Source: Thiorhodospira sibirica ATCC 700588 (GTDB lineage Bacteria > Pseudomonadota > Gammaproteobacteria > Ectothiorhodospirales > Ectothiorhodospiraceae). From it: a stretch of 41,649 bases of DNA. This document shows, one piece after another, positions 33,833 through 41,649 of the stretch. Location of the stretch: positions 817,563 through 859,211 of the forward strand of contig NZ_MU255056.1 in the NCBI RefSeq assembly GCF_000227725.2, in the 5' to 3' direction. The translations under genes and the position numbers were made by a program. The stretch's first letter is position 1, and every line of letters starts with the position of its first letter. The notes under the pieces are model-generated. The model worked only from the letters and a program-made list of their open reading frames with translations. It was not told the DNA's origin and did no database searches.

Positions 33833-35830
33833 TTAGCGGGTGAGCTGGGGGCGCCAGTGGTGCTGGATTTCATCGCGCACACCGGCAGCTTGTTCAAATT
33901 CCAGATTGCGGGCGTGTTGGTACATTTTTTCTTCCAGGCGGGCGATTTCTTTGAGGATGTGTTCCGGACTAAGCGCGCTAGCAGGGTTGTTGGTCTGGGT
34001 GGCGCTGGTTTTGCGGGCGGTGGCGGTGCTGTGTGCACCTTCCATGATGTCGTTGATGGGGCGAGAGACGCTGCGCGGGGTGATGCCGTGTTGGGCGTTG
34101 AATTGCAGTTGTTTGCGGCGGCGACGTTCGGTTTCTTCCAGGGCGCGGCGCATGGAATCGGTGAGTCGGTCGGCGTAAAGAATCGCCGTGCCGTGCAGAT
34201 GGCGGGCGGCGCGGCCAATGGTCTGGATCAGGGAGCGTTCCGAGCGCAAAAAACCCTCCTTGTCGGCATCAAAGATGGCCACCAGGGACACCTCCGGCAG
34301 GTCCAGCCCTTCGCGCAGCAGGTTGATCCCGACCAGCACGTCAAACACCCCCAGACGCAAATCGCGGATAATCTCGACCCGTTCCACGGTATCGATATCG
34401 GAATGCAGATAGCGCACCCGCACGCCGTGCTCCTGTAGATAATCAGTGAGATCCTCGGCCATGCGTTTGGTGAGGGTGGTGATCAACACCCGTTCGTTGC
34501 GGCGGGCCCGCTGGTTGATTTCGCTCAACACATCTTCAACCTGCAGCGCGACCGGGCGCACCTCCACGGCGGGATCAACCAGCCCGGTGGGACGCACCAC
34601 CTGCTCCACCACTTGCCCGGCCTGGGCCAGCTCATAGGGCCCTGGTGTGGCGGAAACGTGGATGATCTGCGGGGCCAGGGCCTCAAATTCACTAAATTGC
34701 AAGGGCCGGTTATCCAAGGCACAGGGCAGACGGAAGCCGTATGCCACCAGGGTTTCCTTGCGTGAACGGTCGCCGCGATACATGCCGCCAAGCTGTGGCA
34801 CGGTGACATGACTTTCGTCGATGATCAGCAGCGCATTGGCAGGCAGGTAGTCCAGAAAACACGGTGGCGGCTGACCGGGCGCGCGGCCGGAGAGATAGCG
34901 CGAATAGTTTTCAATGCCAGAGCAATAGCCCATTTCCAGCAGCATCTCAATATCAAACTGGGTGCGCTCTTGCAGGCGTTGCGCCTCGATGAGCTTGTTG
35001 GCGGCATAGAGCTGTTCCAGGCGCTCACGCAGCTCATCTTTGATCTGCTCAATCGCGGCTAAGATGGTTTCACGCGGGGTGACGTAGTGCGTCTTGGGAT
35101 AGATGGTCAGTCGCGGCACACGCCGCTCAATATTCCCCGTCAAGGGATCAAACCAGGCCAGTTGTTCGATTTCATCATCAAATAATTCAATCCGAACCGC
35201 CTTGGCCTCCGATTCTGCCGGGTAGATGTCGATCACCTCGCCGCGCACCCGGTAGGTGCCCCGGCGCAGTTCCATATCGTTGCGGGTGTATTGCAGCTCG
35301 GCCAGGCGGCGCAGGATCTGGCGCTGGCCGATCCGCTCGCCGCGTTGCAGATGCAAAATCATCTGCATATAGGCGCGGGGATCTCCCAGACCATAAATGG
35401 CCGAGACGCTGGCGACAATGATGGCATCTTCGCGCTCCAGCAAGGCCCGCGTGGCTGACAGGCGCATTTGCTCAATGTGTTCGTTGATGGAGGCGTCTTT
35501 TTCGATGTAGGTGTCCGAGGAGGGAACATAAGCCTCGGGCTGATAGTAATCGTAATACGAGACAAAATATTCCACCGCATTGTCGGGAAAAAAGCCTTTC
35601 ATCTCCTCATACAACTGGGCCGCCAGGGTTTTGTTGGGCGCCAGAATCAGGGCAGGACGGCGCACGCGCTCAATCACATTGGCAATGGTAAAGGTCTTGC
35701 CCGAACCGGTGACACCGAGCAAGACCTGATGCGCCAGACCCGCCTCAAGACCGCTGATCAAGGCTTCAATGGCTTTGGGTTGATCACCGGCGGGGCTATA
35801 GCCGGTTTTTAGCATAAATTCCTGGGTCAT
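33833..35830 (-). CDS. uvrB: Excinuclease ABC subunit B
   Basis: A 665-residue nucleotide-excision-repair helicase-like ATPase that verifies DNA damage handed over by UvrA and recruits UvrC. Walker A is GVTGSGKT (residues 39-46); the damage-probing beta-hairpin region reads [20 protein letters not shown]. Further helicase motifs are [42 protein letters not shown] and [20 protein letters not shown]. The C-terminal UVR domain is [20 protein letters not shown]. Length and all motifs are normal. It diverges from the aminotransferase at 35948. No clear LexA-type box was found in the shared 117-base region. Confidence 0.97.
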   Translation of the reverse strand: MTQEFMLKTGYSPAGDQPKAIEALISGLEAGLAHQVLLGVTGSGKTFTIANVIERVRRPALILAPNKTLAAQLYEEMKGFFPDNAVEYFVSYYDYYQPEAYVPSSDTYIEKDASINEHIEQMRLSATRALLEREDAIIVASVSAIYGLGDPRAYMQMILHLQRGERIGQRQILRRLAELQYTRNDMELRRGTYRVRGEVIDIYPAESEAKAVRIELFDDEIEQLAWFDPLTGNIERRVPRLTIYPKTHYVTPRETILAAIEQIKDELRERLEQLYAANKLIEAQRLQERTQFDIEMLLEMGYCSGIENYSRYLSGRAPGQPPPCFLDYLPANALLIIDESHVTVPQLGGMYRGDRSRKETLVAYGFRLPCALDNRPLQFSEFEALAPQIIHVSATPGPYELAQAGQVVEQVVRPTGLVDPAVEVRPVALQVEDVLSEINQRARRNERVLITTLTKRMAEDLTDYLQEHGVRVRYLHSDIDTVERVEIIRDLRLGVFDVLVGINLLREGLDLPEVSLVAIFDADKEGFLRSERSLIQTIGRAARHLHGTAILYADRLTDSMRRALEETERRRRKQLQFNAQHGITPRSVSRPINDIMEGAHSTATARKTSATQTNNPASALSPEHILKEIARLEEKMYQHARNLEFEQAAGVRDEIQHHWRPQLTR

Positions 35831-35884
35831 GGGCTTATGTTAGCGACTCGCTTTGAGTATCATGGTAACTTCTTTAATACGTCG

Positions 35885-35912
35885 TCATGCCCGTTATTTT
35901 AACGGGATGACT
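35885..35912. promoter_or_regulatory. Perfect stem in the uvrB/aminotransferase divergent region
   Basis: GTCAT-G-CCCGTTA and TAACGGG-ATGAC pair fully around a three-base loop, with one bulged G. It sits 36-63 bases before the aminotransferase start and could be an operator or a 5' leader structure. Function unknown. Confidence 0.4.
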
Positions 35913-35947
35913 GTGTTTAATCTGACATTAATCTGGGATTTCTGACC

Positions 35948-37132
35948 TTGGATATCAAGCTTGCTGCACGCGTTCAGCGCATCAAACCCTCTCCGACTCT
36001 GGCTGTCAGTGCTTTGGCTGCGCAACTCAAGGCGCAGGGGCGCGACATTGTGGGTCTTGGCGCCGGAGAGCCTGATTTTGATACCCCTGAGCATATCAAA
36101 GAGGCCGCCATTGCCGCCTTACATGCCGGCAAAACCAAATACACCCCGGTCGATGGCACAGCCAGCCTGAAACTGGCGATCATTGATAAATTCCAGCGGG
36201 ATAACGGCCACAATTTCCAGCCGGATCAGATTCTGGTTTCCTGCGGCGGTAAACAAAGCTTTTTCAATCTCGCCCAGGCATTGCTGGAAGCCGGTGATGA
36301 AGTCATCATTCCGGCGCCGTACTGGGTTTCCTATCCAGACATGGTTTTGCTGGCCGATGGCGTCCCGGTGGTGGTCAATACCGACCAGTCCCAGGCGTTC
36401 AAGCTCAAGCCCGAACAGCTCGAACAGGCGATTACCCCGCGCACCAAGCTGGTGGTGATCAACAGCCCCTCCAATCCTACCGGGGTGGCCTACACCCGTG
36501 AAGAACTTGAGGCCCTGGGTGAGGTTTTGCTGCGCCATCCGCATGTGCTGGTCGCCACCGATGATATGTATGAGCATATCCTGTTCCAGGGACGGCGCTT
36601 TGCCAATATCCTCATGGCCTGCCCGGATCTTTATGAGCGTACCATCGTGCTCAACGGGGTTTCCAAGGCGTATGCCATGACCGGCTGGCGTATCGGCTAT
36701 GCAGGCGGTCCGAAACCATTGATCTCGGCGATGAAAAAGATTCAATCGCAAAGCACCTCCAACCCCACCTCCTTTGCCCAGGCAGGTGCCGAGGCCGCGC
36801 TGACCGGGGATCAGTCCTGTGTAAGCACCATGTGCGCCGCCTTTGCCCAGCGTCATGATTATCTGATCGAGGCGCTCAACGCCATCCCAGGGGTGGATTG
36901 CCTGCCCTGTGATGGTACCTTCTACTGCTTTCCCAGCGTTACCGGCGCAATGACCCGCTTAAACCTTGATTCCGATGTCAAGTTTGCCGAGCTGCTGCTG
37001 GACAAGGTCGGCGTGGCGCTGGTACCAGGTTCTGCCTTTGGCGCACCCGGCCATGTGCGCATCTCCTTTGCCACCAGCATGGACAACCTCAAGCAGGCCG
37101 TGGATCGCATCCGCACCGCCGTGATGGATTGA
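35948..37132 (+). CDS. Aspartate-type aminotransferase, class I
   Basis: A 394-residue PLP enzyme of the subgroup Ib aspartate aminotransferases (AspC/AatA-like), moving amino groups between aspartate and 2-oxoglutarate; prephenate aminotransferase activity is also possible in this subgroup. Motifs: LGAGEPDFDTPEHIKEAA, NSPSNPTGVAYTREEL, VATDDMYEHI, PLP Lys240 in NGVSKAYAMTGWRIGYAGG, and GHVRISFATSMDNL. The start is TTG 35948; no in-frame ATG or GTG lies upstream and the family N-terminus (ARVQRIKPSPTLAV) begins just after it. No strong ribosome-binding site is seen. It stands alone between uvrB (divergent) and nifM (convergent). Confidence 0.9.
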   Translation: MDIKLAARVQRIKPSPTLAVSALAAQLKAQGRDIVGLGAGEPDFDTPEHIKEAAIAALHAGKTKYTPVDGTASLKLAIIDKFQRDNGHNFQPDQILVSCGGKQSFFNLAQALLEAGDEVIIPAPYWVSYPDMVLLADGVPVVVNTDQSQAFKLKPEQLEQAITPRTKLVVINSPSNPTGVAYTREELEALGEVLLRHPHVLVATDDMYEHILFQGRRFANILMACPDLYERTIVLNGVSKAYAMTGWRIGYAGGPKPLISAMKKIQSQSTSNPTSFAQAGAEAALTGDQSCVSTMCAAFAQRHDYLIEALNAIPGVDCLPCDGTFYCFPSVTGAMTRLNLDSDVKFAELLLDKVGVALVPGSAFGAPGHVRISFATSMDNLKQAVDRIRTAVMD

Positions 37133-37186
37133 TTCGCATCGTAGCAACATGTAGCCGACGCCTTCCCCAGGCGTCGCTCGTGGCCA

Positions 37187-38017
37187 CTATCCCAGCGCTG
37201 CCAACCACAACCGCTGGCAGTTTTGCTGGCGGCGCTGGGTCAAGCGGGTCTTGATGACCTCACGGGCCTCACTGAAGGGAATCCGCCCGGCCGGATGAAT
37301 CTGTTCACAGTACAGCAGATGCAAACCGACCTCACTGCATACCGCCTCACTGATTTGCCCCGCTTCCAGCGTAAACAGTACCGCCTCCAGCTCTGGATAC
37401 AGCGTACCCTGTGGCACCGTGCCCAACAGTCCGCCCTGTAGCGAACTGGGGCATTCCGAATGGCGTCCGGCCAGTTCGGCAAAGTCCTTCCCCTGTTGCA
37501 TAATGGCCTCACGAATCTGCTGAATGCGCTGTTGCGCATGTTCTGGCGTATTTTCCGCAAACTGCGGGTTGATCGTGATGAGAATATGCCGCACGGTGCG
37601 CCGCTCTGGCGCCTCAAAGCGGTGCATCTGCCGCTGATAATACAAACGCAATTCCAGCTCATGCACCTCCGCTGCCTGTGCTGAAACCCGCTCCAGGACC
37701 GCCTGCACCCGCAGCTCATGCGTCAGCGCATCGTGCAAGCCTGCCACATCCAACCCATGCGCCTTGAGGTCATCATAAAACGGCTGTTTTTCGGGATAGC
37801 GCTGCTGAATCTCCGCCACCGCCTGAGAGACGGCCTCCGCAGGCAGCGTCACGCGATGGGCTAATGGCGTCGCCAAAGCCCGACAGCCCAGCGCATAGGC
37901 CTTGTCTGCCTGTGCCGCGACCTTCGCCTGCTGCGCAGCATCCAGCACACTCCAGGGCCGGCCATACTGTTCCAGGGCGGCTTTCATACGCAAATACATC
38001 AGGGGAGCAGGCTGCAT
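37187..38017 (-). CDS. nifM: NifM-type peptidyl-prolyl isomerase
   Basis: A 276-residue parvulin-type foldase. The N-terminal helical part has ALGCRALATPLAHRVTLPAE; the PpiC/rotamase domain (about 140-235) has RRTVRHILITINPQFAEN, FAELAGRHSECPSSLQGGLL, GTVPQGTLYPELEAVLF and SEVGLHLLYCEQIHPAGRIP. The combination RHILITIN plus RHSECP is characteristic of NifM, which in Azotobacter-type diazotrophs is needed to mature the nitrogenase Fe protein. No nif gene is near, so it either serves a nif cluster elsewhere or another client. A generic PpiC chaperone is the alternative, but it has no signal peptide, which argues for a cytoplasmic client. Confidence 0.8.
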   Translation of the reverse strand: MQPAPLMYLRMKAALEQYGRPWSVLDAAQQAKVAAQADKAYALGCRALATPLAHRVTLPAEAVSQAVAEIQQRYPEKQPFYDDLKAHGLDVAGLHDALTHELRVQAVLERVSAQAAEVHELELRLYYQRQMHRFEAPERRTVRHILITINPQFAENTPEHAQQRIQQIREAIMQQGKDFAELAGRHSECPSSLQGGLLGTVPQGTLYPELEAVLFTLEAGQISEAVCSEVGLHLLYCEQIHPAGRIPFSEAREVIKTRLTQRRQQNCQRLWLAALG

Positions 38018-38323
38018 GAAATGATCGATCCTCAGTCAATACCCCCAAACGGCGGGGAGCAGGTGGAGTTTTTCGGGGTTTGTAACTGCTGGCTAAAATC
38101 TATCATTTTCTATAAAAACCTTGTCTTTTTGCGCCCGGTTTTTCCTGGCAATAGCAGTGACGGCGTATACAAATCCGTGAAATAGATTTTCATAGATTTT
38201 TAGTAGCGGTTGAGTGGATGATGGTGCACGGCAACCATCCTTGAAGCGCAGGCACGGCATAAGGTCATTGGATTGAAAAACATCCGCCTAAAACCATCTC
38301 CTCCGCTTCAATGTGGCGGCGGC
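38018..38323. other. Gene-free interval between nifM and ybeD
   Basis: About 306 bases between the nifM start and the ybeD end. AT-rich in the middle (around 38090-38210), which may hold the nifM promoter, but no -35/-10 pair could be fixed. No hairpin with a T-run, RNA gene or supported reading frame was found. Confidence 0.4.
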
Positions 38324-38593
38324 TTATAAGGCCATTGCCACCAGTTCGCAGGTGGTCAGCTCGCCATAAATGGCATCCAGCTGCGCCCGGCTTTGCGCCT
38401 GAATCACCACGGTGATGGCGAGGTAGCGGGCGCCCTTGGAGGCGCGTCGGGTAAAAGCCTGTGCGGGGGTATCAGGGGCGTGGCGGGTGATGATCTCCGC
38501 CACCCGCTGTTCAAATTCGGGAATGGCCGCCCCCATGACTTTAATGGGAAACGCGCACGGAAAATCCAGCGCCGCTGACGCTTGCCGCGACAT
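38324..38593 (-). CDS. ybeD: DUF493 family protein YbeD
   Basis: An 89-residue small protein with an ACT-like alpha/beta fold. It reads LDFPCAFPIKVMGAAIPEFE, ITRHAPDTPAQAFTRRASKG and ARYLAITVVIQAQSRAQLDA, matching the YbeD family. The ATG at 38593 shares one base with the dat stop codon (TGATG) and has AAGGGG upstream, so it is translationally coupled to dat. In enterobacteria ybeD lies between dacA and lipB; here dat is between dacC and ybeD, and lipB is absent downstream. Its role is unknown; a regulatory link to lipoate synthesis has been supposed from context. Confidence 0.85.
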   Translation of the reverse strand: MSRQASAALDFPCAFPIKVMGAAIPEFEQRVAEIITRHAPDTPAQAFTRRASKGARYLAITVVIQAQSRAQLDAIYGELTTCELVAMAL

Positions 38594-39456
38594 CAAAACA
38601 CCCCTTGATGTTTGTAGTCGATATAGGCGCGATACACACGCTGCCACAGCGGCCCAGGTTGCCCGTTGCCGACCGGCTGTTCATCCAGCCGTGTTACCGG
38701 CAGGATGTCTTTGGTTGAACTGGTCAGCCAGATTTCATCGGCACGACGCAGGGCATCAAGTGTGATCGGCGTTTCCTTGACGGGGATATCCAACTGCTGC
38801 GCCAGATAGACCACCACATCGCGGGTGATTCCCGGTAGCAGCTGATGATCTTTGGGCGGTGTCAGCACGGCGTTATCAACCACCATAAACAGATTGCTGG
38901 CCGCGCCCTCGGTGGCCACATCATCACGCACCAAAATCGCCTCCACCGCACCGGCCTCAATCGCCTCTTGCCGTGCCAGCACATTAGCCAGCAGGGTAAT
39001 GGCTTTGATATCACAGCGTTGCCAGCGTTGATCGGCCAGCGTGATGGCCGCCACCCCGTCGCGCAGAAAGGCGGCGGGTACCGGCGTGATGGGATCGACC
39101 ATCGCAAACACGGTCGGCGAAACCTCGGCCGAAGGAAAGGCGTGATTACGCGGCGCAACCCCCCGCGTCACTTGCAAATAAATGCTGCGATCCCCGCCGG
39201 GATTGCGCGCCAGCAGCGACGTAAAGACCTCAAGCCATTGCGCATCGCTTAACGGAGCCTTGATGCGCACCGCCTCCAGGCTGCGGGCCAGGCGGTGCAG
39301 ATGGGACTGTGGATGAAACAGGTGCCCGCCGTAACAGGGGATCACCTCATAGACCCCATCGCCGAACACAAAGCCACGATCCAATACGCTGATGCAGGCC
39401 TGCGAACGATCAAGAAATGCGCCGTTGAGATAGACCACGGATGCCGGGTGTGTCAT
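38593..39456 (-). CDS. dat: D-amino-acid aminotransferase
   Basis: A 287-residue fold-type IV PLP enzyme. It interconverts D-alanine and D-glutamate with their keto acids, supplying D-amino acids for peptidoglycan. Signatures: VLDRGFVFGDGVYEVIPCYG, SIYLQVTRGVAPRNHAFP, the PLP Lys in CDIKAITLLANVLARQEA, and ATEGAASNLFMVVDNAVLTP, with STKDILPVTRLDEQPVGNG near the end. Branched-chain and aminodeoxychorismate enzymes share the fold, but RGVAPRNHAFP and the DacC neighbour favour Dat. It starts 21 bases after the dacC stop and is coupled to ybeD by TGATG. Confidence 0.9.
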   Translation of the reverse strand: MTHPASVVYLNGAFLDRSQACISVLDRGFVFGDGVYEVIPCYGGHLFHPQSHLHRLARSLEAVRIKAPLSDAQWLEVFTSLLARNPGGDRSIYLQVTRGVAPRNHAFPSAEVSPTVFAMVDPITPVPAAFLRDGVAAITLADQRWQRCDIKAITLLANVLARQEAIEAGAVEAILVRDDVATEGAASNLFMVVDNAVLTPPKDHQLLPGITRDVVVYLAQQLDIPVKETPITLDALRRADEIWLTSSTKDILPVTRLDEQPVGNGQPGPLWQRVYRAYIDYKHQGVF

Positions 39457-39477
39457 GAACAGTTCGTACGCCTTGAA

Positions 39478-40659
39478 TTAATGGAACAACAACAAGAAGG
39501 CATCCAGCATCCGGCGGGAAAAGCCACCTTGATCAATCCCCTGAAGCGCGACCAGACTTTGGCGGGCAATCGGTTGGCCATCCAGTAGAATGCTCAACTC
39601 ACCATAAGAATGTCCACGCAATACCGGGGCCTCAATGCGCGGCAACAGCTCCACATGCGGCTGCATTTGGGTATAGCGGCCTCGCGGGATGGTGACATAC
39701 AGATCCTGAGTCAACCCCACTGGCACGGCATTGGCATCACCTTTCCAGACCCGCGCCTCCGTCAAGGGCTGACCGGCGGCATACAAACGATGGGTTTCAA
39801 ACTGGCGAAAACCCCAGTTCATCAGGGATTGGGTTTGATTGGCTCGCGCCAGACCGCCGGCTTCGTGATTCGGGGCATCAATGCCCATGACCACCGACAC
39901 CAGACGCATCCCATCACGCTTGGCCGAACTGACCAAACAATAGCCCGCCGCGCTGGTCCAGCCGGTTTTCATACCATCCACCGAGCTATCCCGCCACAGC
40001 AACAAATTGCGGTTACGCTGCGGTTGATCAATGCCATATTTAAAACTGCGCTCCGAATAATAGCCGTAATATTGCGGAAACTCATGAATCAGCGCCCGCG
40101 CCAGGATCGAGAAATCCCGTGCCGAGGAATACTGTGCTTCCTCACTGGGCAAGCCGTGCGAATTTTGAAAGCGGGAGTTATGCATTCCCAGACGGCGGGC
40201 CTGAGCATTCATCAAATCGACAAAGGCCCCTTCGCTACCGGCAATCAACTCCGCCAAGGCCACGCTGGCATCATTCCCCGATTGCACAATCATGCCGCGC
40301 AGCAAATCCTCCACCATCACCTCGCTGCCCACCTCAATGAACATACGCGAGGCGCCACGCATCCCGGTACGCCAGGCCTGCTCAGATACCGGCGCCTTAT
40401 CGGTGAGCTGAATCGTGCCTTGATCCAGCGCCTGAAACACCAGATAAGCGGTCATGATCTTAGTCAAACTGGCCGGCTCAACCCGTGCATCCGCATCCTG
40501 CTCAGCGAGAATCGCCCCGCTGTGGGCATCCAGCAGAATGTAATTACGGGCCGTCAAATCAGACGGCGGCGGAACCTGCAGATTAGCCAGCGCAGTGCCA
40601 GACAATAGCAGGGTGGCGCAAAGGCCGGACACAAAGAATCGTTTTAAAATAGGCATCAT
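39478..40659 (-). CDS. dacC: D-alanyl-D-alanine carboxypeptidase (PBP5/6 type)
   Basis: A 393-residue penicillin-binding protein that trims the terminal D-Ala of peptidoglycan stem peptides in the periplasm. A signal peptide (MMPILKRFFVSGLCATLLLS, cleavage after TALA) is followed by the catalytic SxxK at Ser64-Lys67 (PASLTKIM), SGND in MIVQSGNDASVALAEL, and KTG at Lys231 in DGMKTGWTSAAGYC. The C-terminal PBP5_C region ends with an amphipathic helix (GFSRRMLDAFLLLFH) suited to membrane anchoring. Start ATG 40659 is chosen because the signal peptide follows; the frame extends to 40740 without support. Whether dacA or dacC is the better name cannot be decided from sequence. Confidence 0.92.
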   Translation of the reverse strand: MMPILKRFFVSGLCATLLLSGTALANLQVPPPSDLTARNYILLDAHSGAILAEQDADARVEPASLTKIMTAYLVFQALDQGTIQLTDKAPVSEQAWRTGMRGASRMFIEVGSEVMVEDLLRGMIVQSGNDASVALAELIAGSEGAFVDLMNAQARRLGMHNSRFQNSHGLPSEEAQYSSARDFSILARALIHEFPQYYGYYSERSFKYGIDQPQRNRNLLLWRDSSVDGMKTGWTSAAGYCLVSSAKRDGMRLVSVVMGIDAPNHEAGGLARANQTQSLMNWGFRQFETHRLYAAGQPLTEARVWKGDANAVPVGLTQDLYVTIPRGRYTQMQPHVELLPRIEAPVLRGHSYGELSILLDGQPIARQSLVALQGIDQGGFSRRMLDAFLLLFH

Positions 40660-40931
40660 CACGGTATCTGTTACAAAAAAGGTGGCGTGAATTAAGGGTT
40701 TTTCAAGATAGACAGAGAAACAAACAATGGCCCAATCCAAGCGGTATAGCGGGTGGCGGGCGTGTTTTCACGGTGAAATATAGACCGCCGGATAAATAGC
40801 GGTATATCAATACGCTATTGCTTCTATCTTCAAAGAACGAGGCGAACTGCCTGCTCATCTCATTCTATAGAGAAACCCCCCTGAAAACCAGCACACCCAC
40901 GCACCGCCCAGCAATTCCAAATTTGGGCTGC

Positions 40932-41256
40932 TCAGCACCGGGAGCGCCGCCCGGGTGGGGGCTGGGCTGTTACCAACGCCTCCAGCAAGAAGCCAAAGAG
41001 CGCTTGCCATGTGGCGAAGACCAGGTAGAGCGTCAGCGCGCGCAGATGCTCAAAGAACATCCGCCGCGAGAATAGGTGTTGGCGCACGCGTTGGTAGAGC
41101 GCATCGCCATGATCGAGAATCGAGTGGATCAGAAAAGCCATCAGGATCAGTGTGGCGAGGTGGGACGCCAGATGCTGCTTGCCATGACCATAATGGTGTC
41201 AAATCGATAGCCTTGCGTCTTGAGGGTGCAAGCCTTTCAAGGTGAAATAAAATCAA
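40932..41256 (-). pseudogene. Transposase C-terminal fragment, frameshifted
   Basis: Read on the minus strand, the fragment begins ACTLKTQGYRF in one frame and continues in the next as HHYGHGKQHLASHLATLILM, AFLIHSILDHGDALYQRVRQ, LFSRRMFFEHLRALTLYLVF and ALVTAQPPPGR. One A missing near 41195 (RF-EHHYGHGK) explains the shift. The HGKQ.L segment and the following helices are the C-terminus of a DDE-type transposase family I cannot name with certainty. The N-terminal part is absent. The dacC-side flank (40741-40931) holds no gene. Confidence 0.6.
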
Positions 41257-41349
41257 AGCTAGACGTTCAACTCGCAGGCACCAGTGCTTCCGGGTTAGGA
41301 TCTATGCTGGATGATGGCGGTTGGCGCTACAGCATGTCGTAGGACGCGC

Positions 41350-41649
41350 ATGCCCACTGAGATCGTCACACCGGAAGATGCAGCAGCTCCGCCGCATCCG
41401 CAGAGAGGGCTGGATGTCGATGTGACCGCCAACGAGGGCCTGCTTCCCATGATCGAACTCTCCCCGATTTTGCGCCGCTTCGCCGAGCGTTCCCCGTCAT
41501 GATCCGCGCCCTATTCGAGCGCTGCCTTGACCCGGTCAAGCTTGATGCGTGGTTTGATGCCAACTCGGAGCAGCAATATACTCGCAACTTGCTGTTTTCT
41601 AGTCTTTTTAGACTGATGACCAAAGTGGTGCTGCGGCAACAGACATCAA
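41350..41649 (+). pseudogene. IS4-type transposase, N-terminal part, frameshifted and cut by window end
   Basis: ATG 41350 opens MPTEIVTPEDAAAPPHPQRG and reads ELSPILRRFAERSP up to TGA 41500-41502. The next frame continues VMIRALFERCLDPVKLDAWF, DANSEQQYTRNLLFSSLFRL and MTKVVLRQQTS to the edge. One more C in TTCCCCGTC (near 41495) would join them. The FAERSP...QYTR.LLFS..L pattern is the N-terminus of IS4-related transposases. The DDE core would lie past 41649. Whether the shift is a mutation or a programmed site cannot be told. Confidence 0.6.

Noticed and set aside
35831-35947. LexA (SOS) box before uvrB
   Set aside because: No CTGT-N8-ACAG pattern of adequate match was found in the intergenic region.
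39610-40608. Open frame of 332 codons on the plus strand
   Set aside because: Antisense to dacC, with His/Arg/Gln-rich composition typical of shadows and no domain.

Overview
The window looks like a chromosomal segment of a CO2-fixing gammaproteobacterium. This is inferred from a complete form IA RuBisCO cluster (cbbL-cbbS-cbbQ-cbbO), an Mla lipid-transport gene set, KdsB for LPS Kdo activation, the dacC-dat-ybeD group and a NifM-type foldase, which hints that nitrogen fixation genes lie elsewhere. No tRNA, rRNA or CRISPR array was seen.

Layout. (1) 1-570: the edge of an ISNCY-type insertion sequence and an orphan IS200/IS605 right end carrying an omega-RNA-like scaffold without tnpB. (2) 690-9590: a mosaic, heavily decayed surface-polysaccharide (capsule-type) locus. 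It holds broken glycosyltransferase, heparinase II/III, HMGL-like aldolase and capsule-synthesis genes. Only a Kdo-type cytidylyltransferase and a HAD phosphatase remain as open, motif-bearing genes, and the HAD may be shortened. A relic of a PIN-domain toxin-like gene and its partner closes the locus. (3) 9590-12280: a mobile-element graveyard with a RAYT relic, an AT-rich orphan membrane protein, REP-like palindromes, an internally deleted IS3-type element that keeps both ends, and a group II intron 3' relic. (4) 12283-18459: housekeeping kdsB diverging from cbbLSQO, with inverted repeats and a promoter candidate between them, a hairpin between cbbL and cbbS, and a strong terminator after cbbS. 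(5) 18803-24224: a hybrid histidine kinase, a membrane-anchored alpha/beta hydrolase, and a pRiA4b ORF-3 domain protein with a histone-H1-like tail. (6) 24355-32291, all minus: mlaF-mlaE-mlaD, then a circularly permuted ATP-grasp, an Alpha-E protein and a giant transglutaminase/DUF2126 protein. (7) 32497-40659: argD, uvrB, an aspartate-type aminotransferase, nifM, and dacC-dat-ybeD. (8) 40932-end: two transposase fragments.

How it works together. CbbL and CbbS form RuBisCO; CbbQ and CbbO form its MoxR/VWA activase. The mla genes move phospholipid between the membranes. The ATP-grasp/Alpha-E/transglutaminase trio is a conserved but biochemically obscure set predicted to make or process a peptide-like product. 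About 29 kb of core genes carry no detectable frameshift while the capsule locus and IS edges carry many, so the lesions look biological rather than like uniform sequencing error.

I did not find a clearly new, intact defence or biosynthetic system. The most unusual items are a two-copy three-hairpin repeat whose stems covary, the orphan omega-RNA scaffold, the tailed pRiA4b protein, and the mla/ATP-grasp junction. All identifications are by eye from motifs; no database search was possible.
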